Source of the DNA: Ariolimax columbianus
Taxonomy: Eukaryota; Mollusca; Gastropoda; Stylommatophora; Arionidae
Reading direction: 5' to 3'
NCBI GenBank assembly: GCA_036924085.1
Contig: JAVGWX010000005.1
Coordinates: forward strand, 100,645,672-100,709,671
Length of the DNA: 64,000 bases
The notes under the pieces were generated by a model, which ran no database searches, was not told where the DNA came from, and was given only the letters and a program-made list of their open reading frames with translations. The position numbers were made by a program, and so were the translations under genes. Position 1 is the stretch's first letter; every line of letters begins with the position of its first letter. This document shows positions 1 to 12,212 of the stretch, piece after piece.

Positions 1-2692
1 CTGCGTTACGACCAATAGGCCTTCATCAGGGATAACAATACTGAACTAACAAATCAACATATAAGAGAAAATGGTCAACTCATCTGTTTCTGAGCGACCG
101 GTTGGACCAGGAGAGCGCCAGCAATGTGGGGGAATTTGCCGGATAAGCCAATGGTGGCTAAATAGTGGTCCAGATGGGAGAACAACGAGAAGGCAATATA
201 AGCTAAGCCGGGAGGGCGTGAGATTGATATAGGAAGTGGGGGGGGGGGGGGAAGACTGATAGAAGAATGGGGGGGGGGGAGGCGTAAAGAAAGACAAATA
301 GATGGGGGCCAGTGTGAGGGTTTAAGAAAAAGTTTGGAAGATATTTATGCCATGTGGTTGGAGACAGCCCATACTAGAGATGTCTATTCTCAAGGGCGAA
401 TCGATGACGATCGTCAGAGAATCACGAAACTAGACCAGTGACACTGACGTCAGCCGTACCTCGGTGCTCAGGACCATTGAAGTGGCTGGCAATTGGGGAA
501 CCAGTGCGGTTGCGGTTGTCGTTGAGGTGTTGGCGGAAACCCTCCCGCAGTGCCATACCAGTTCCCCCAATGTATGTCATACCACACTGGCGGCAGATGA
601 TAGAATAGATGAGGTTACGAGAATTGCATGTGAATCCCTCTTTGATGAAGAATTCTGCTTTAGGAAAGGTGATGGAGCGAGAAAGTATGACATGAGGGCA
701 GGTAACACAGCCACGTGTATATTTGCACTTCCTGGTGCCTGGGAGGCTGGTGTGTAGGCGAGACTACTGACCAACAAGTCCCTCAGGTTCCTGTCCCGTT
801 TGTAGGTGACAAGGGGAGGATCGGGAAAAACTTTACGAGTTGCAGGATCAGAGTGAAGAATAGGGAGATGGCGGAATAAGATATCCCGGACAGAGACGAA
901 ATGAGGGTGATAGGTGAGGACGAGTTTCACACGGTCAGAGGGAGGACGATGAGTGGGAGTGAGGGGGACGTGACGGGAGATAAGAAGAACCCGCTTGAGG
1001 GCGGAGCAGAGAGTGGTCTCAGGGTAGAGTCACTCGCGGAAGAAATCAAGCATCTCGTGGGCCCTGAGAAGGAAGTCGTCGTCATCCTGACATACGCGTC
1101 GGAGTTGGGAGAGAGGAAGCGAATCGCGGCAGAATTGATGATGGGAGGAAGTGTAGAGGAGGTAGTTGTGGGCGTCAGTGGGTTTGTAGTAGACAGTGGT
1201 GGAGAGGTCTGAAGGGCAGATATAGACAGTGATGTCCAGAAAGTGGACAGACGTGAGGGAAATATCAGACGTGAACTTGATAGAGGGATCGAAGTCATTG
1301 ACAAAGTCGATAAAGTTTAGGAGATCCTTCTCCGACATGTCAGTAATGCCAATCGATAATACATCAAAGGAAAGGGGCCCTGGAATTGAAGCCAGATCAA
1401 GTGTTCCAGGTGACCTATGAACAGGCATGCGCAGCTGGGGCCCATTCTTGTGCCCATAGCTACACCGCTGATCTGGTCGAAGAACTGGCCATTGAGCTCA
1501 ACGGTATTGATAGTAAGGACGAGTTCTGCCAGACGGTCGAGACGTAGAGATGGATGGGTTAACCCTTCGGTCAAGGAAGAAACGGAGGGCCAATAAGCCA
1601 TCGGAGTGGGGGATGGAGGTGTACAGTGAACAGACATCAAGTAGGAAGAGACGATAGGTGCGGTCGGGGGAGAGGACAATGGTAGAGAAAGTGGTTAAGG
1701 CGTGGTTGGTGTCCTTGAGAAATGTGGGAAGATTCTCCACCATAGGCTGGAAGATACTATCCAGGAAGTCAGATACCAGTTCGGTGGGACAGGAACAGGC
1801 AGAGACAATATGGCGACCGGGGTTGTCGGGCTAATGCATCTTAGGCAGCATATAGAAAGAAGGCTTACCCAGACGTCAAAGATACGGAGGTTCGTGGGGC
1901 TCTTCGGGAGGAGATGTCGTTTGGTCATATCAAGGAGGGTGGTAGAGACCTCCTTGTTGAAGCGGACAGTGGCATCATCGGCGCGCGGTTTATAAAAAGA
2001 AGGATCAGATAGTTGAAGACTGCCCTCCTGAACATATAAATCCTTGCGCCAAACCACCACTGCTCCCCCCTTATCAGCAGGTTCAATCACGAGATCCCTA
2101 CCCCGACTGAGGTTAGCCAGAGCACCAGCCTCGGTATGAGAAATTTTCGAGTATCGCAGGCGCCGAGGGCAGATGGCCTTGATATCGCGAAGAGTAGTTT
2201 TAATATAGAGATCTAAGGCACGGGATCGGCCAGGAGGAGGAGTCCAGTTAGATTTACGATGGGAATAACTGGAGAAAGGGTCATCAGGGTCAGGAAAAGG
2301 GTCATCGGGGTCAGGAAAAGGGTCATCGGGGTCAGGAAAAGAGCAAGAGTTAGGATTGGTGTGATACCATTGTTGAAGACGTAGGAGGCGATGATAGGCA
2401 TGCACATCCTTGAGAACAGAGTATTGGTCAACGGAGGGCTGGAGAGGGACAAAGTTAAGGCCTTTGCTGAGAACTGAAATTTCACTCTCAGTCAGAGGAA
2501 GATCAGAGGGGATACAGACCACTTGATGGCGAGAATCAGTGGACGAGGAGGAAGGAGGAGGGGTAGGAGGACGGAGACGAGTAAGCTTGTCCTTCTTGCG
2601 AGCAGACAAGAAGTCGTATAACTGACGATGAGAGAATGAATAATGTAGCGGATGACAGCATAGGAAAAGTAGTCCAAGGGCACAAAAGATAT
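1..2692 (-). pseudogene. Penelope-like element (RT plus GIY-YIG endonuclease), broken
   Basis: Read on the minus strand, translated blocks in several frames have the order of a Penelope-like retroelement. An N-terminal region at about 2000-2690 carries three tandem FPDPDD units (about 2278-2340) and the block DLVIEPADKGGAVVVW (about 2052-2100). RT blocks follow: LDVCSLYTSIPHSDG (about 1600-1650), SGVAMGTRMGPS (about 1430-1470) and TTVYYKPTDAHNYLLYTS (about 1130-1190). Last comes PDPPLVTYKRDRNLRDLLV (about 780-840) and a GIY-YIG-like segment with YIGGTG (about 530-590) after a Cys-rich stretch. Such elements encode one RT-endonuclease protein that copies RNA into nicked DNA. Frames shift repeatedly, and the catalytic YxDD region near 1350 is unrecognisable, so this copy is dead. 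At about 2692 it abuts an unrelated LINE relic, so it appears inserted there. The left part (1-430) is probably its 3' region, but that is inferred. Confidence 0.78.
238..281. repeat. Poly-G tracts
   Basis: Two G runs (about 238-252 and 270-279) lie in the presumed 3' region of the Penelope-like element. They are simple sequence with no coding meaning. Confidence 0.9.
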
Positions 2693-3000
2693 GTACAACC
2701 CACACTGCTGCTCTTAACATTTCTCCTTTACTTGCCGAGTCGCGAATATAATTTCCACAGTTCCGCGACCCGATGTGAAGCCACATAGAACAAGACCATA
2801 TCCTAGATCAATTGTTGAGGAGAACTCGTGTCAGTAACTTCCTAGCAGTCGAATGGAGGGAGATTTTGTTTTTGGTAGTCGCATGATTGATGGCTTCCCT
2901 TTTGTTAGTATATATGAAGATGAAAGCATCCTTCAGTTCTCAGTGGTCCATATAGTGAAATACAATTCAGTTGTCTTTGTGTTAGAACATAGTTGCCTGC
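2693..3000 (-). pseudogene. LINE reverse transcriptase relic
   Basis: Minus-strand translation in shifting frames gives blocks such as KISLHSTARKLLTRVLLN and SGRGTVEIIFATRQ. These match the region just before motif A in LINE reverse transcriptases (the usual pattern is a NYRGISLLS-type block, then GFRxGRGTxDxIF). Recognisable homology stops at about 2692, where the Penelope-like element begins, so this looks like the older host of that insertion. There is no intact frame. Confidence 0.5.
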
Positions 3001-3185
3001 TTTGTAGATCTCAGGCGGTATCAGGTAGTTGATTGATTCTTGCTCTGACCTCCCCAATATTGGAAAGAACGACCAGTTCACTGTATAGGTGTGTCTGAGG
3101 CAGGCGTCCTGACATAACCTTAAAGACTACAGCCAGGGGTCGAAAAGGCACGCCATCTCAGTATAATTCAGAATGGCAAACATTT
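3001..3185. other. Unassigned spacer
   Basis: No coding or repeat feature was recognised between the old LINE relic and the 5' duplication of the next LINE. Confidence 0.5.
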
Positions 3186-3195
3186 AAATATAAGA
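3186..3195 (+). repeat. 5' target-site duplication of LINE copy 1
   Basis: The 10 bases AAATATAAGA recur exactly at 7191-7200, immediately after the (GAA)n tail. This fixes the element boundaries. One or two leading A bases could belong to the tail. Confidence 0.85.
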
Positions 3196-6100
3196 TCAAC
3201 TTCCATAAGAGAAACAACTGCTGCCTTGCAGATAGGCTGGGCACAGCCAAAGGCTAAGGAGGGCATCCCTACAGAAACGCCTGTTGAAATCGGATGCACG
3301 GGGCCGCAAGCCTAACAAAACAGTGCAACGTAAATCGCAGTATGATGACAGTACAACCGATCAGAAAAACGTATGGCGCTCATCCTGCGGATAGTGCCGG
3401 GCCTCACGCCTCGAAGGGGCCCACCCTTGACTACTGGTGGTCATCCACCCATGTGTCGTGGAGTCAAGACACATGGCTATGGGGCAACTTTTATTGACCA
3501 AAAACTCAAGACTCTCAAAATACTACAGTGGAATGCGGAGGGAGTCATTAACAAAAAACATTCCCTAACACATCACCTGCATGAAGGTAAGATTGATGTG
3601 GCATGTATCCAGGAAACGCACCTCAACAATAATCATAAATTCTCAATCAGAGGATACCAGACCTTCCGTCTCGATAGAGAAGGCCACAAAGGAGGAGTAC
3701 TGATACTGACCAGAAACTGCATACCGAGTAGCGCGGTACCTGTCAGTCCCACCAGACAAGCAGAAATTGTAGGAGTTGACATAATGGCTCAAGAGACGAA
3801 GCTCCGCATTTTCAATCTGAACGGACCACCAAATAGAGACCTATCGCTCTCGAGTATGGAGGTCAGAGACTCCAACTGCATAGTAGTTGGAGATTTCAAC
3901 AGCCACTCGGAGAGATGGGGATACTCTGACACAGACAGCAGAGGTGACGAAGTAGAAGATTGGGAGATAGATACAAATCAATCCCTAATCAATAGGCCAG
4001 AGGATAGCCCTAGTTTCTATTCTAGAACATGGCGTAACACATCGACTCCAGATTTGGCCTTCTCCACACAGGACATACACCATAAAATAGACCGTCAGGT
4101 GCTAAACCAACTGGCAGGTAGCGACCACAGGCCAATTAGACTAGACATTGATATGGAAGTAGGCCCACAGGAAACAAAACCGCTCCCATGGTGGAATTAC
4201 AAACGAGCCGACTGGGACAGATTTGCAATCCTGACAGATGGACTGTGTGAAATCATCAACACACGAAACAACAAAATGAAGCCCATGGTGGAAAGCCTAA
4301 GCAAGGCAATAATGCAAGCCGCCACTGAAACCATCCCAAGAGGAGCTAGGAAAAACTATAAGTCCTACTGGAATGATGAGTTGCAGAAAGCGGAAGATGC
4401 AGTAACAAATGCTAGGAACATGGCAGAGCGAGAACAATCTATGGAGGCAAACATCGCCCTCAAAGCCGCCACGGCAAAATACAAATACACTCTCAAGCAA
4501 ACAGCAAGAGAAAGCTGGAAAAACAAAACGGAAAGCCTAAACCTGGACAAACAAGGGAACAAGCTATGGAAGCTAGTCAGAGCCATGAACGACGAAACCC
4601 CGTCAAACAAACAAATTACCATCAAGCAGGGCGAAAACTTGCTCACCGGTAAGAAAGCCGCAAACGCTTTTGTCGATCACTATGCCAGGGCAAACCACAT
4701 CGAGGTCCCTGCAGATAGGCATACAGACATTAGTGAAGAGCTAAAGGGGCACGACAACATCAATACGGCACCTGAAGAGCACATGATGGCCAAATTAACA
4801 ATGAGCGAAATGGAAGAGGCTATGAGAACATTAAAGAAAAGGAAATCTCCCGGAAAAGACGGGATAACAAACGAAATGCTGATGGGGCTGGGCCAAACAG
4901 CGAAGAGGAAACTGCTATCGGTCCTGAACCAAAGCTCGAAAGGGGGAATTGTACCCCAGGCATGGAAAGACGCAGTACTGGTACCAGTACCAAAAACAGG
5001 AAAGGACAAAACAGATCAAAATGGATACAGGCCCATCAGCGTACTGAGCTGTGTCGGCAAGCTGATGGAACGTATGATAAACACCAGACTGATGTGGCAT
5101 CTGGAAGAAAAACGAATAATAATTCCACAGCAAGCCGGCTTTAGACAGAACAGATCCACTGAGGACCAGGTCATCCTCATAGCCCAGGAAATAGAAGATG
5201 CCTACCAGGCACAGAAACACACAGTAGCTGTTTGGGTGGATCTGGAAAAGGCATTTGACAAAGTCTGGAAAGACGGACTTAGAGTCAAGCTAAGAAGAAG
5301 TGATGTTGGTGGGAAAATGTACAAGTGGGTCAACCACTACCTCAAACAACGGCCAGAGTCCAAGTACAAGGGCAGATGAGCAAAAAGGTGACACTCGAGC
5401 AGGGAGTACCCCAAGGGGGAGTACTGTCACCCACACTATTCCTGGTATTTATAAACAAGATTACAGAGAATATACCAAGGAGAGTCCATAGCTCAATGTT
5501 TGCAGACGATCTGGCTATGTGGACCTCTGAAAAGAATCTCACCATAGCAAGAAATCGGATGCAGCAGGCCCTTACATCGCTGGAAGAGTGGGTGAACTCA
5601 TGGCTGGTCAAAATAAACGAGGAGAAAACCACATGCACAATATTCTCGTTTTCAATAAAACCCCAAAATACTAAATTAAGTTTAAATGGCAAATTCCTGC
5701 AGCCAAACGAAAACCTAACCTATCTGGGAGTCACATTTGATCGGCGCATGACATGGAAAAGTCAGATCGAGAGAAACCGAATGAGAGCCAGAGAAAGAAT
5801 GGCAATCATGAGGAAACTTGCTGGCACAAGCTGGGCAGCAGACGAAGGCATACTAAAGAAACTGTACACTGGAAGAGTGAGACCAGTTCTCGAGTACGGC
5901 ATTGCGGCATGGACAACAGAAGCAAAGGCGAACTTCGATAAAGTTAGCAAACTTCAAAACCAAGCCATGAGAGTTATAACAGGAGGCATGAAGTCAACGC
6001 CAATTGTAGAACTTGAAAAGATTACAAAACTGCAATCCATGACCGATAGAAGAGACTGCAGTCAGAGAAACTCCGAAGACTGACTGACCATCCATTGCAC

Positions 6101-7190
6101 CAGAGACTAAACAATTTGGGAAATGGGAAACTAAAGCGGAGAAACTTTGCAGAAATAGCCAAAGCAAAGATGCACGTAGATCCCATAAACGCACTAACAA
6201 CACCAAAACCCATCACTACTATACGAAAACCTACCTGGAGGCAGGATATATTTCCAGAGGTGGTAGAAAATATACAAGGTATTGGAAACAAAAACTGCCA
6301 GACTGAAAAAGAAAGGAGAGATACTACCCTAAGCTTTATATCGAAAAGCTACCCAAGCATGGACTGGACCCATGCATACACCGACGGTTCTGTAACAAAC
6401 ACTACACAGAACGGAGGGGCAGGAGCATTCCTGAACCTACCAAATGGCTGACAAATAACACTGTCATTCGCTACTGGTAAGTACACAAGCAATTTCAGAG
6501 AGGAGGCAGAGGCACTGAGGGCGGCAGTGGAAGAAATAGTGACACACAAAAAAAATGAAAGCCATATAGTCCTGCTTACAGATGCTCTCGCCGTAGTCAC
6601 GGCGATAAAAAGCCAGAAAAACACTGAGCTTAATGACTTAAGAGCAGCACTCTGCAAACTGTGCCAGCAGTCCGCACCAAAAAGGGTAGTGGTACAGTGG
6701 GTCCCATCACACTGCAACATCCAAGGCAACGAGGAGGCAGACAGACTGGCAAAAGAAAGTGCAAGACTACCACAAACATACTAGTATGACGTACGAAGAG
6801 TCAAAACAGCTTATCAAAGCCAGATACATGACCAAATGGGAAACCGAACGTACTGGTTACACCAAAAACGATGCCTATTACCAGTTGAACCGAAGAGAGC
6901 AGGTCGTTGTCTTCAGACTTCGCACTGGCCACAATAGACTGAGGTACCACCTATTCAACAAATTGAAGATAGGTGGTACCGACGAATGCCCGTGCGGTAT
7001 CGGTAAAATTACCGCTGAACATCTGCTGCAGAACTGCCCGACATACGAGGATCAGAGAGAGCAGATGTGGCCATCACCAGTGGAACTGCAAGACAAGCTC
7101 TATGGCAGTGTCGACAGCCTCAGGATGACCGCCGCTTTTTTCGAAAAAATAATGGTTACTGTCTGACTGCGTACGAAGAAGAAGAAGAAG
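3196..7190 (+). pseudogene. LINE copy 1, full-length but frame-broken (EEP-RT-RNase H)
   Basis: A nearly full-length non-LTR retrotransposon. By comparison with the intact copy at 58497-62542 it encodes an apurinic-type endonuclease (about 3510-4150; QWNAEG, IQETHL, GDFNSH and SDHRP motifs), a reverse transcriptase (about 4830-5650; WVDLEKAFDKVW and MFADDL), an RNase H (about 6355-6770; YTDGS, LLTDALAV, PSHCNIQGNEEADRLA) and a C-terminal Cys/His motif (about 6985-7040). Decay is clear. There is a frame change near 3390, a loss near 5350 between HYLKQR and the following RT block, a 13-base loss near 6060, and a TGA at about 6449 in the RNase H. The start region at 3294 matches the intact copy. 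The element ends in GAAGAA repeats and is flanked by a perfect 10-bp duplication. The clade is probably I/Ingi-like. Confidence 0.93.
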
Positions 7191-7200
7191 AAATATAAGA
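7191..7200 (+). repeat. 3' target-site duplication of LINE copy 1
   Basis: Exact match to 3186-3195, directly after the GAA tail at 7176-7190. Confidence 0.85.
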
Positions 7201-7230
7201 CCAGCAAATATATAGTCTTGCAGATTCGCT

Positions 7231-8257
7231 GTAAAACAGCGCTTCTCAACCGTATGTCCTGTAAAACAGCGCTTCTCAACCGTATGTCCTGTAAAACAGC
7301 GCTTCTCAACCGTATGTCCTGTAAAACAGCGCTTCTCAACCGTATGTCCTGTAAAACAGCGCTTCTCAACCGTATGTCCTGTAAAACAGCGCTTCTCAAC
7401 CGTATGTCCTGTAAAACAGCGCTTCTCAACCGTATGTCCTGTAAAACAGCGCTTCTCAACCGTATGTCCTGTAAAACAGCGCTTCTCAACCGTATGTCCT
7501 GTAAAACAGCGCTTCTCAACCGTATGTCCTGTAAAACAGCGCTTCTCAACCGTATGTCCTGTAAAACAGCGCTTCTCAACCGTATGTCCTGTAAAACAGC
7601 GCTTCTCAACCGTATGTCCTGTAAAACAGCGCTTCTCAACCGTATGTCCTGTAAAACAGCGCTTCTCAACCGTATGTCCTGTAAAACAGCGCTTCTCAAC
7701 CGTATGTCCTGTAAAACAGCGCTTCTCAACCGTATGTCCTGTAAAACAGCGCTTCTCAACCGTATGTCCTGTAAAACAGCGCTTCTCAACCGTATGTCCT
7801 GTAAAACAGCGCTTCTCAACCGTATGTCCTGTAAAACAGCGCTTCTCAACCGTATGTCCTGTAAAACAGCGCTTCTCAACCGTATGTCCTGTAAAACAGC
7901 GCTTCTCAACCGTATGTCCTGTAAAACAGCGCTTCTCAACCGTATGTCCTGTAAAACAGCGCTTCTCAACCGTATGTCCTGTAAAACAGCGCTTCTCAAC
8001 CGTATGTCCTGTAAAACAGCGCTTCTCAACCGTATGTCCTGTAAAACAGCGCTTCTCAACCGTATGTCCTGTAAAACAGCGCTTCTCAACCGTATGTCCT
8101 GTAAAACAGCGCTTCTCAACCGTATGTCCTGTAAAACAGCGCTTCTCAACCGTATGTCCTGTAAAACAGCGCTTCTCAACCGTATGTCCTGTAAAACAGC
8201 GCTTCTCAACCGTATGTCCTGTAAAACAGCGCTTCTCAACCGTATGTCCTGTAAAAC
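7231..8257 (+). repeat. Perfect 30-bp tandem array, 34 copies
   Basis: Thirty-four consecutive 30-bp units occupy 7231-8250 with no substitution that I can see, followed by a 7-base partial unit. Each unit begins GTAAAACAGCGC and ends CCGTATGTCCT. Because 30 is a multiple of three and the unit lacks stops in some frames, both strands read open for over 1 kb as 10-residue repeats. That is a by-product of the periodicity and not evidence of a gene. The array starts 30 bp after the 3' duplication of LINE copy 1. Complete identity implies very recent expansion or homogenisation, or an assembly effect. Confidence 0.97.
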
Positions 8258-8702
8258 TTGTTCCCGCAGTCCTCGATATAATTTATGATTTCTTGTGGGA
8301 AAATGGGAAATAAGTAATATTCATGAATACTTACTTATTGGTTGTAACTTCCTTGTATGCGATTATGTCTCGTGGGAAGCTTCAGATTCCTGTCTATGGG
8401 CAAGTGTAATGTGTCGGTTTAATTTACCACTGCACGAATTGGCATACAGACTTCATGTGGAGAGAAGAGATTTAGTTGAAACATAAAATTCACATTGAAG
8501 AGAAAAGATGAATGATTGGAAATGCTTGAAAATAGGCTTCTTGTTGTGGGGTTATTCGAAGATACTAGAGCTAAGTTAGCTCTTTGCAACGTTTCTGTGG
8601 TAGCGGATTACAGTGGTTCTGCTTACATCCCAATGCGTATTTGAGAAAGTGAACCGGGGTACGCTTGTCAGTAGTGCAGTGCAAAGTCTTCAATAAGCTC
8701 AT
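8258..8702. other. Unique spacer, no gene recognised
   Basis: Non-repetitive sequence between the 30-bp array and LINE copy 2. A 63-codon open frame at 8295-8486 (+) resembles no family I know and has no supporting signal. Confidence 0.5.
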
Positions 8703-8716
8703 GACTAAGAGGATAC
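8703..8716 (+). repeat. Target-site duplication of LINE copy 2, 3' side
   Basis: GACTAAGAGGATAC here is repeated exactly at 10775-10788. The two bracket a minus-strand LINE copy. Confidence 0.93.
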
Positions 8717-10774
8717 TTCTTCTCCTTCTTCTTCTTCGTACGCAGTCAGACAGTAACCATTATATTTTGAGCAGCTGTCATCCTGAGGCTGTCGACACTG
8801 CCATAGAGCTTGTCTAGTGTTGCCACTGGTGATGGCCACATCTGCTCTCTCTGATCCTCGTATGTCGGGCAGTTTTGCAGAAAGTGCTCAGCGGTCATTT
8901 TCCCGGTACCACACGGGCATTCGTCGGTGCAACCTATCTTCAATTTGTTGAATAGGTGGTACCTGAGTCTATTGTGGCCAGTGCGAAGTCTGAAGACCAC
9001 GACCTGCTTTTTTCTGTTCAACTGGTAATAGGCATCGTTTTTGGTGTAACCAGTATGTTCGGTTTCCCATTCGGTCATGTATCTAGCTCTAATAAGCCGT
9101 TTGACCCTTCGTATGTCATACTAGTATCGGGTTGTGGTAGTTTGCACCTTTTTTTGCCAGTCTGTCTGCCTCCTCGTTGCCTTGGATGTTGCAGTGAGAT
9201 GGGACCCACTGCACCACTACTATTTTTGGTGCGTCCTGCTGGCATAGTTGACAGAGTACTGCTCTTAAATCATTAAGTTTAGTATTTTTCTGGTTTTTTA
9301 GTGCTGTGACTACGGCCAAGGCATCTGTAAGCAGGACTATGTGGCTTTCATTCCTTTTACCTGTCACCATTTCTTCCACTGCCGCCCTCAGTGCCTCTGC
9401 CTCCGCTCTGAAATTGCTTGTGAATTTTCCAGTAGCGAATGACAGTGTTATTTTTCTGCCATTTGGTAGACTCAGGAATGCTCCTGCCCCTCCGTACTGT
9501 GTTGTAATTGTTACGGAACCGTCGGAGTATGCATGGGTCCAGTCCATGCTTGGATATTTTTCCGTAATGTAACTCAGGGTAGTGTCTCTTCTTTCTTTTT
9601 CAGTCTGGCAGTTTTTGTTTCTAATACCTGGTATATTTTCTACCACCTCTGGAAATATATGCTGCCTCCAGGTAGGTTTTCGCACAATAGGGATGGGCTT
9701 TGGTGTTGTTAGTGCGTTCGTGGGGTTTTCGTGCATCTTTGCTTTGGCTATTTCTGCAAAGTTTCTTCGCTTTAGTTTCCCACTTCCGAAATTGTTTAGT
9801 CTCTGGTGCATTGGGTGGTCAGTCAGTCTTCTGAGTTTCTCTGATTGCAGCTGGGCTCTGCAGTCTGTTCTGTCGGCCATGCATTGCAGTTTTGTAATCT
9901 TTTCAAGTTCTACAATTGGCGTTGACTTCATGCCTCCTGTTATAACTCTCATGGCTTGGTTTTGGAGTTTGCTAACTTTATCGAAGTTCGCCTTTGCTTC
10001 TGTTGTCCATGCCGCAATGCCATACTCGAGAACTGGTCTCACTCTTCCAGTATACAGTTTCTTTGGTATACTTTCGTCTGCTCCCCCGCTTGTGCCAGCA
10101 AGTTTCCTCATGATTGCCATTCTTTCTCTGGCTCTCATTCGGTTTCTCTCGATCTGACTTTTCCATGTCGTGCGCCGATCAAATTTGACTCCCAGAGAGT
10201 TTGGGTTGTCGTTTGGCTGTAGGTATTTGCCGTTTAGACTTAATTTGGTGTTTTGGAGTTTGTTTGAAAGCGAGAATATTGTACATGTGGTCTTCTCCTC
10301 GTTTATTTTGACCAGCCATGAGTTCGCCCACTCTTCCAGCGACGTTAGGGCCTGCTGCATTCAATTTCTTGCTATGGTGAGATTCTTTTCAGAGGTCCAC
10401 ATAGTCAGATCGTCTGCAAACATTGAGCTATGAACTCTTCTTGGTATATTCTCTGTAATGTCATTTATATACACCAGGAATAGTGTGGGTGACAGTACTC
10501 CCCCTTGGGGTACTCCCTGCTCAAGTGTCACCTTTTTGCTCATCTGCCCTTGTACTTGGACTCTGGCCGTTCTGTTTTTGAGGTAGTGGTTGATCCACTT
10601 GTACATTTTCCCACAAACTTCACTTCTTCTTAACTTGACTATAAGTCCATCTTTCTAGACTTTGTCAAATGCCTTTTCTAGGTCCACCCAAACCGCTACT
10701 GTATGCTTTTGCTCCTGGTAGGCATCTTCTATTTCCTGGGCTATGATGATGACCTGGTCCTCAGTGGATCTGTG
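8717..10774 (-). pseudogene. LINE copy 2, 5'-truncated
   Basis: A minus-strand copy of the same LINE family, running from a (GAA)n-type tail (8717-8740 as CTT repeats on +) to a truncation in the RT palm at 10774. Retained parts are the RT from STEDQVI (about 10750) through FADDL (about 10405), the thumb, the RNase H (about 9140-9550) and the C-terminal Cys/His motif (about 8880-8930). Frames change near 10640, 10360 and 9100, so no long protein survives. Abrupt 5' truncation with a perfect 14-bp duplication is the signature of target-primed reverse transcription. The empty site can be read by joining 8716 to 10789. Confidence 0.94.
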
Positions 10775-10788
10775 GACTAAGAGGATAC
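10775..10788 (+). repeat. Target-site duplication of LINE copy 2, 5' side
   Basis: Exact 14-base match to 8703-8716. Confidence 0.93.
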
Positions 10789-10867
10789 AATATCGATTCC
10801 CACCTCGTTGGTCAGAGTGCTGGGACAAAGTCAGGGAACGTGAATTGGAAGATCTTGTTTCGTATGT

Positions 10868-10982
10868 TCCACTTGACCCTGATGTCAATCTTCGATGTCA
10901 CCTTGATCAGTATCTCACCTGACCTTGATGTTAATCTTCGATGTCACCTTGATCAGTATCTCACCTGACCTTGATGTCATTA
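10868..10982 (+). repeat. Short tandem duplication (about 48 bp, 2+ copies)
   Basis: The phrase CTTCGATGTCACCTTGATCA and its surroundings occur twice in a row, with a partial third. No coding meaning was seen. Confidence 0.8.
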
Positions 10983-11837
10983 TTTACTTCCAAACTCGGC
11001 CAGTAAATACTTTGTTTTAACAACTCGTTTCTCTTACAGGACTCAGGAAAGTGGTCCCTGGTGTTTCACCAACACTTTTCTAATCTTAGACACTATTTGG
11101 TCACTACAGACCTTGAGACTCACCGACTGTCAACTTGAGACTCAATGACTGTCTACCTGAGACTCACTGACTGTCAAACAGATACTAAATACATTCTAAG
11201 CAGGAGATCGGCGTCAGATGGAAACATTTGGGTGCAGGCCTCAACTTCATTTATGTCTTCATCTCTCCAGAAATAATCCGTCGTGCAAGGCTCACCAATG
11301 TATAAGCTGCGAACTTAATAGCTAATTTTTTGTCTGCCTCTGCTGCTATTCTATCATGAATTTTAATTTGTTTGATTAAAAGTTTGCCTTTCTGAATTGT
11401 ATTGACGACAGCCCGGTCATTTCCGCTCCGAACCGAAGTTCTTTGGTAGGAATCTGGAAGTATTGGCCAGTGTAGGTATGCGTATATTTGTTTGTGATGT
11501 GTTCCCTTATGGCAGTTTTGTAGTACAATAGATTTGCCAATCATTTCTGTACGAGGAGAAGTAGTCATACCAAGAAAACTGATGAATGGACACGTCAGTG
11601 ATTTCATCCCTTTTAATGTACCTCCTAAGCTCCGCCCTCCATTCTTGATTGTTGATGAGAACTAATCACTCGATCCTACATTTTTCTACTGCATTGACAA
11701 CTCGTACAATTGTTTTGTGACCTATCCACATACTCCAGAGCCCAATTTCTAGATTCACCCCTATCCTTCCAACACAGCAACGAACCACTCCTTTGTGCCT
11801 GTCCCTATCACAGTACTGGATGATTTGGAACATGTCC
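10983..11837. other. Unassigned region with short repeats and one uncertain ORF
   Basis: About 11115-11190 holds three diverged copies of a roughly 25-bp GAGACTCACTGACTGTC-type unit. A minus-strand open frame of 118 codons (11251-11607) is the longest here. It resembles no family I recognise, lacks repeats or membrane segments, and could be chance or an old element fragment. Confidence 0.4.
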
Positions 11838-12212
11838 TAAGTTGCCATTCCATGTTAACGTTAAAACTTGTTACAACCTATGACTGTCCAATTGCAGCTT
11901 AAGTTGCCATTCCATGTTAACGTTAAAACTTGTTACAACCTATGACTGTCCAATTGCAGCTTAAGTTGCCATTCCATGTTAACGTTAAAACTTGTTACAA
12001 CCTATGACTGTCCAATTGCAGCTTAAGTTGCCATTCTATGTTAACGTTAAAACTTGTTACAACATATGACTGTCCAATTGCAGCTTAAGTTGCCATTCCA
12101 TGTTAACGTTAAAACTTGTTACAACCTATGACTGTCTAATTGCAGCCTAAGTTGCCATTCCATGTAAACGTTAAAATTTGTTACAGCCTATGACTGTCTA
12201 ATTGCAGCCTAA
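11838..12212 (+). repeat. 62-bp minisatellite, 6 copies
   Basis: Six head-to-tail units, each beginning TAAGTTGCCATTCCATGT and containing GTTAACGTTAAAACTTGTTA. The last two units carry several substitutions. Confidence 0.95.

Noticed and set aside
7231..8257. CRISPR-like array
   Set aside because: Units are contiguous with no spacers, and the setting is a eukaryotic genome with no cas genes.
7100..8288. Open frames of over 350 codons on both strands across the 30-bp array
   Set aside because: They follow from a stop-free unit whose length is a multiple of three. There is no start context, codon bias or homology.
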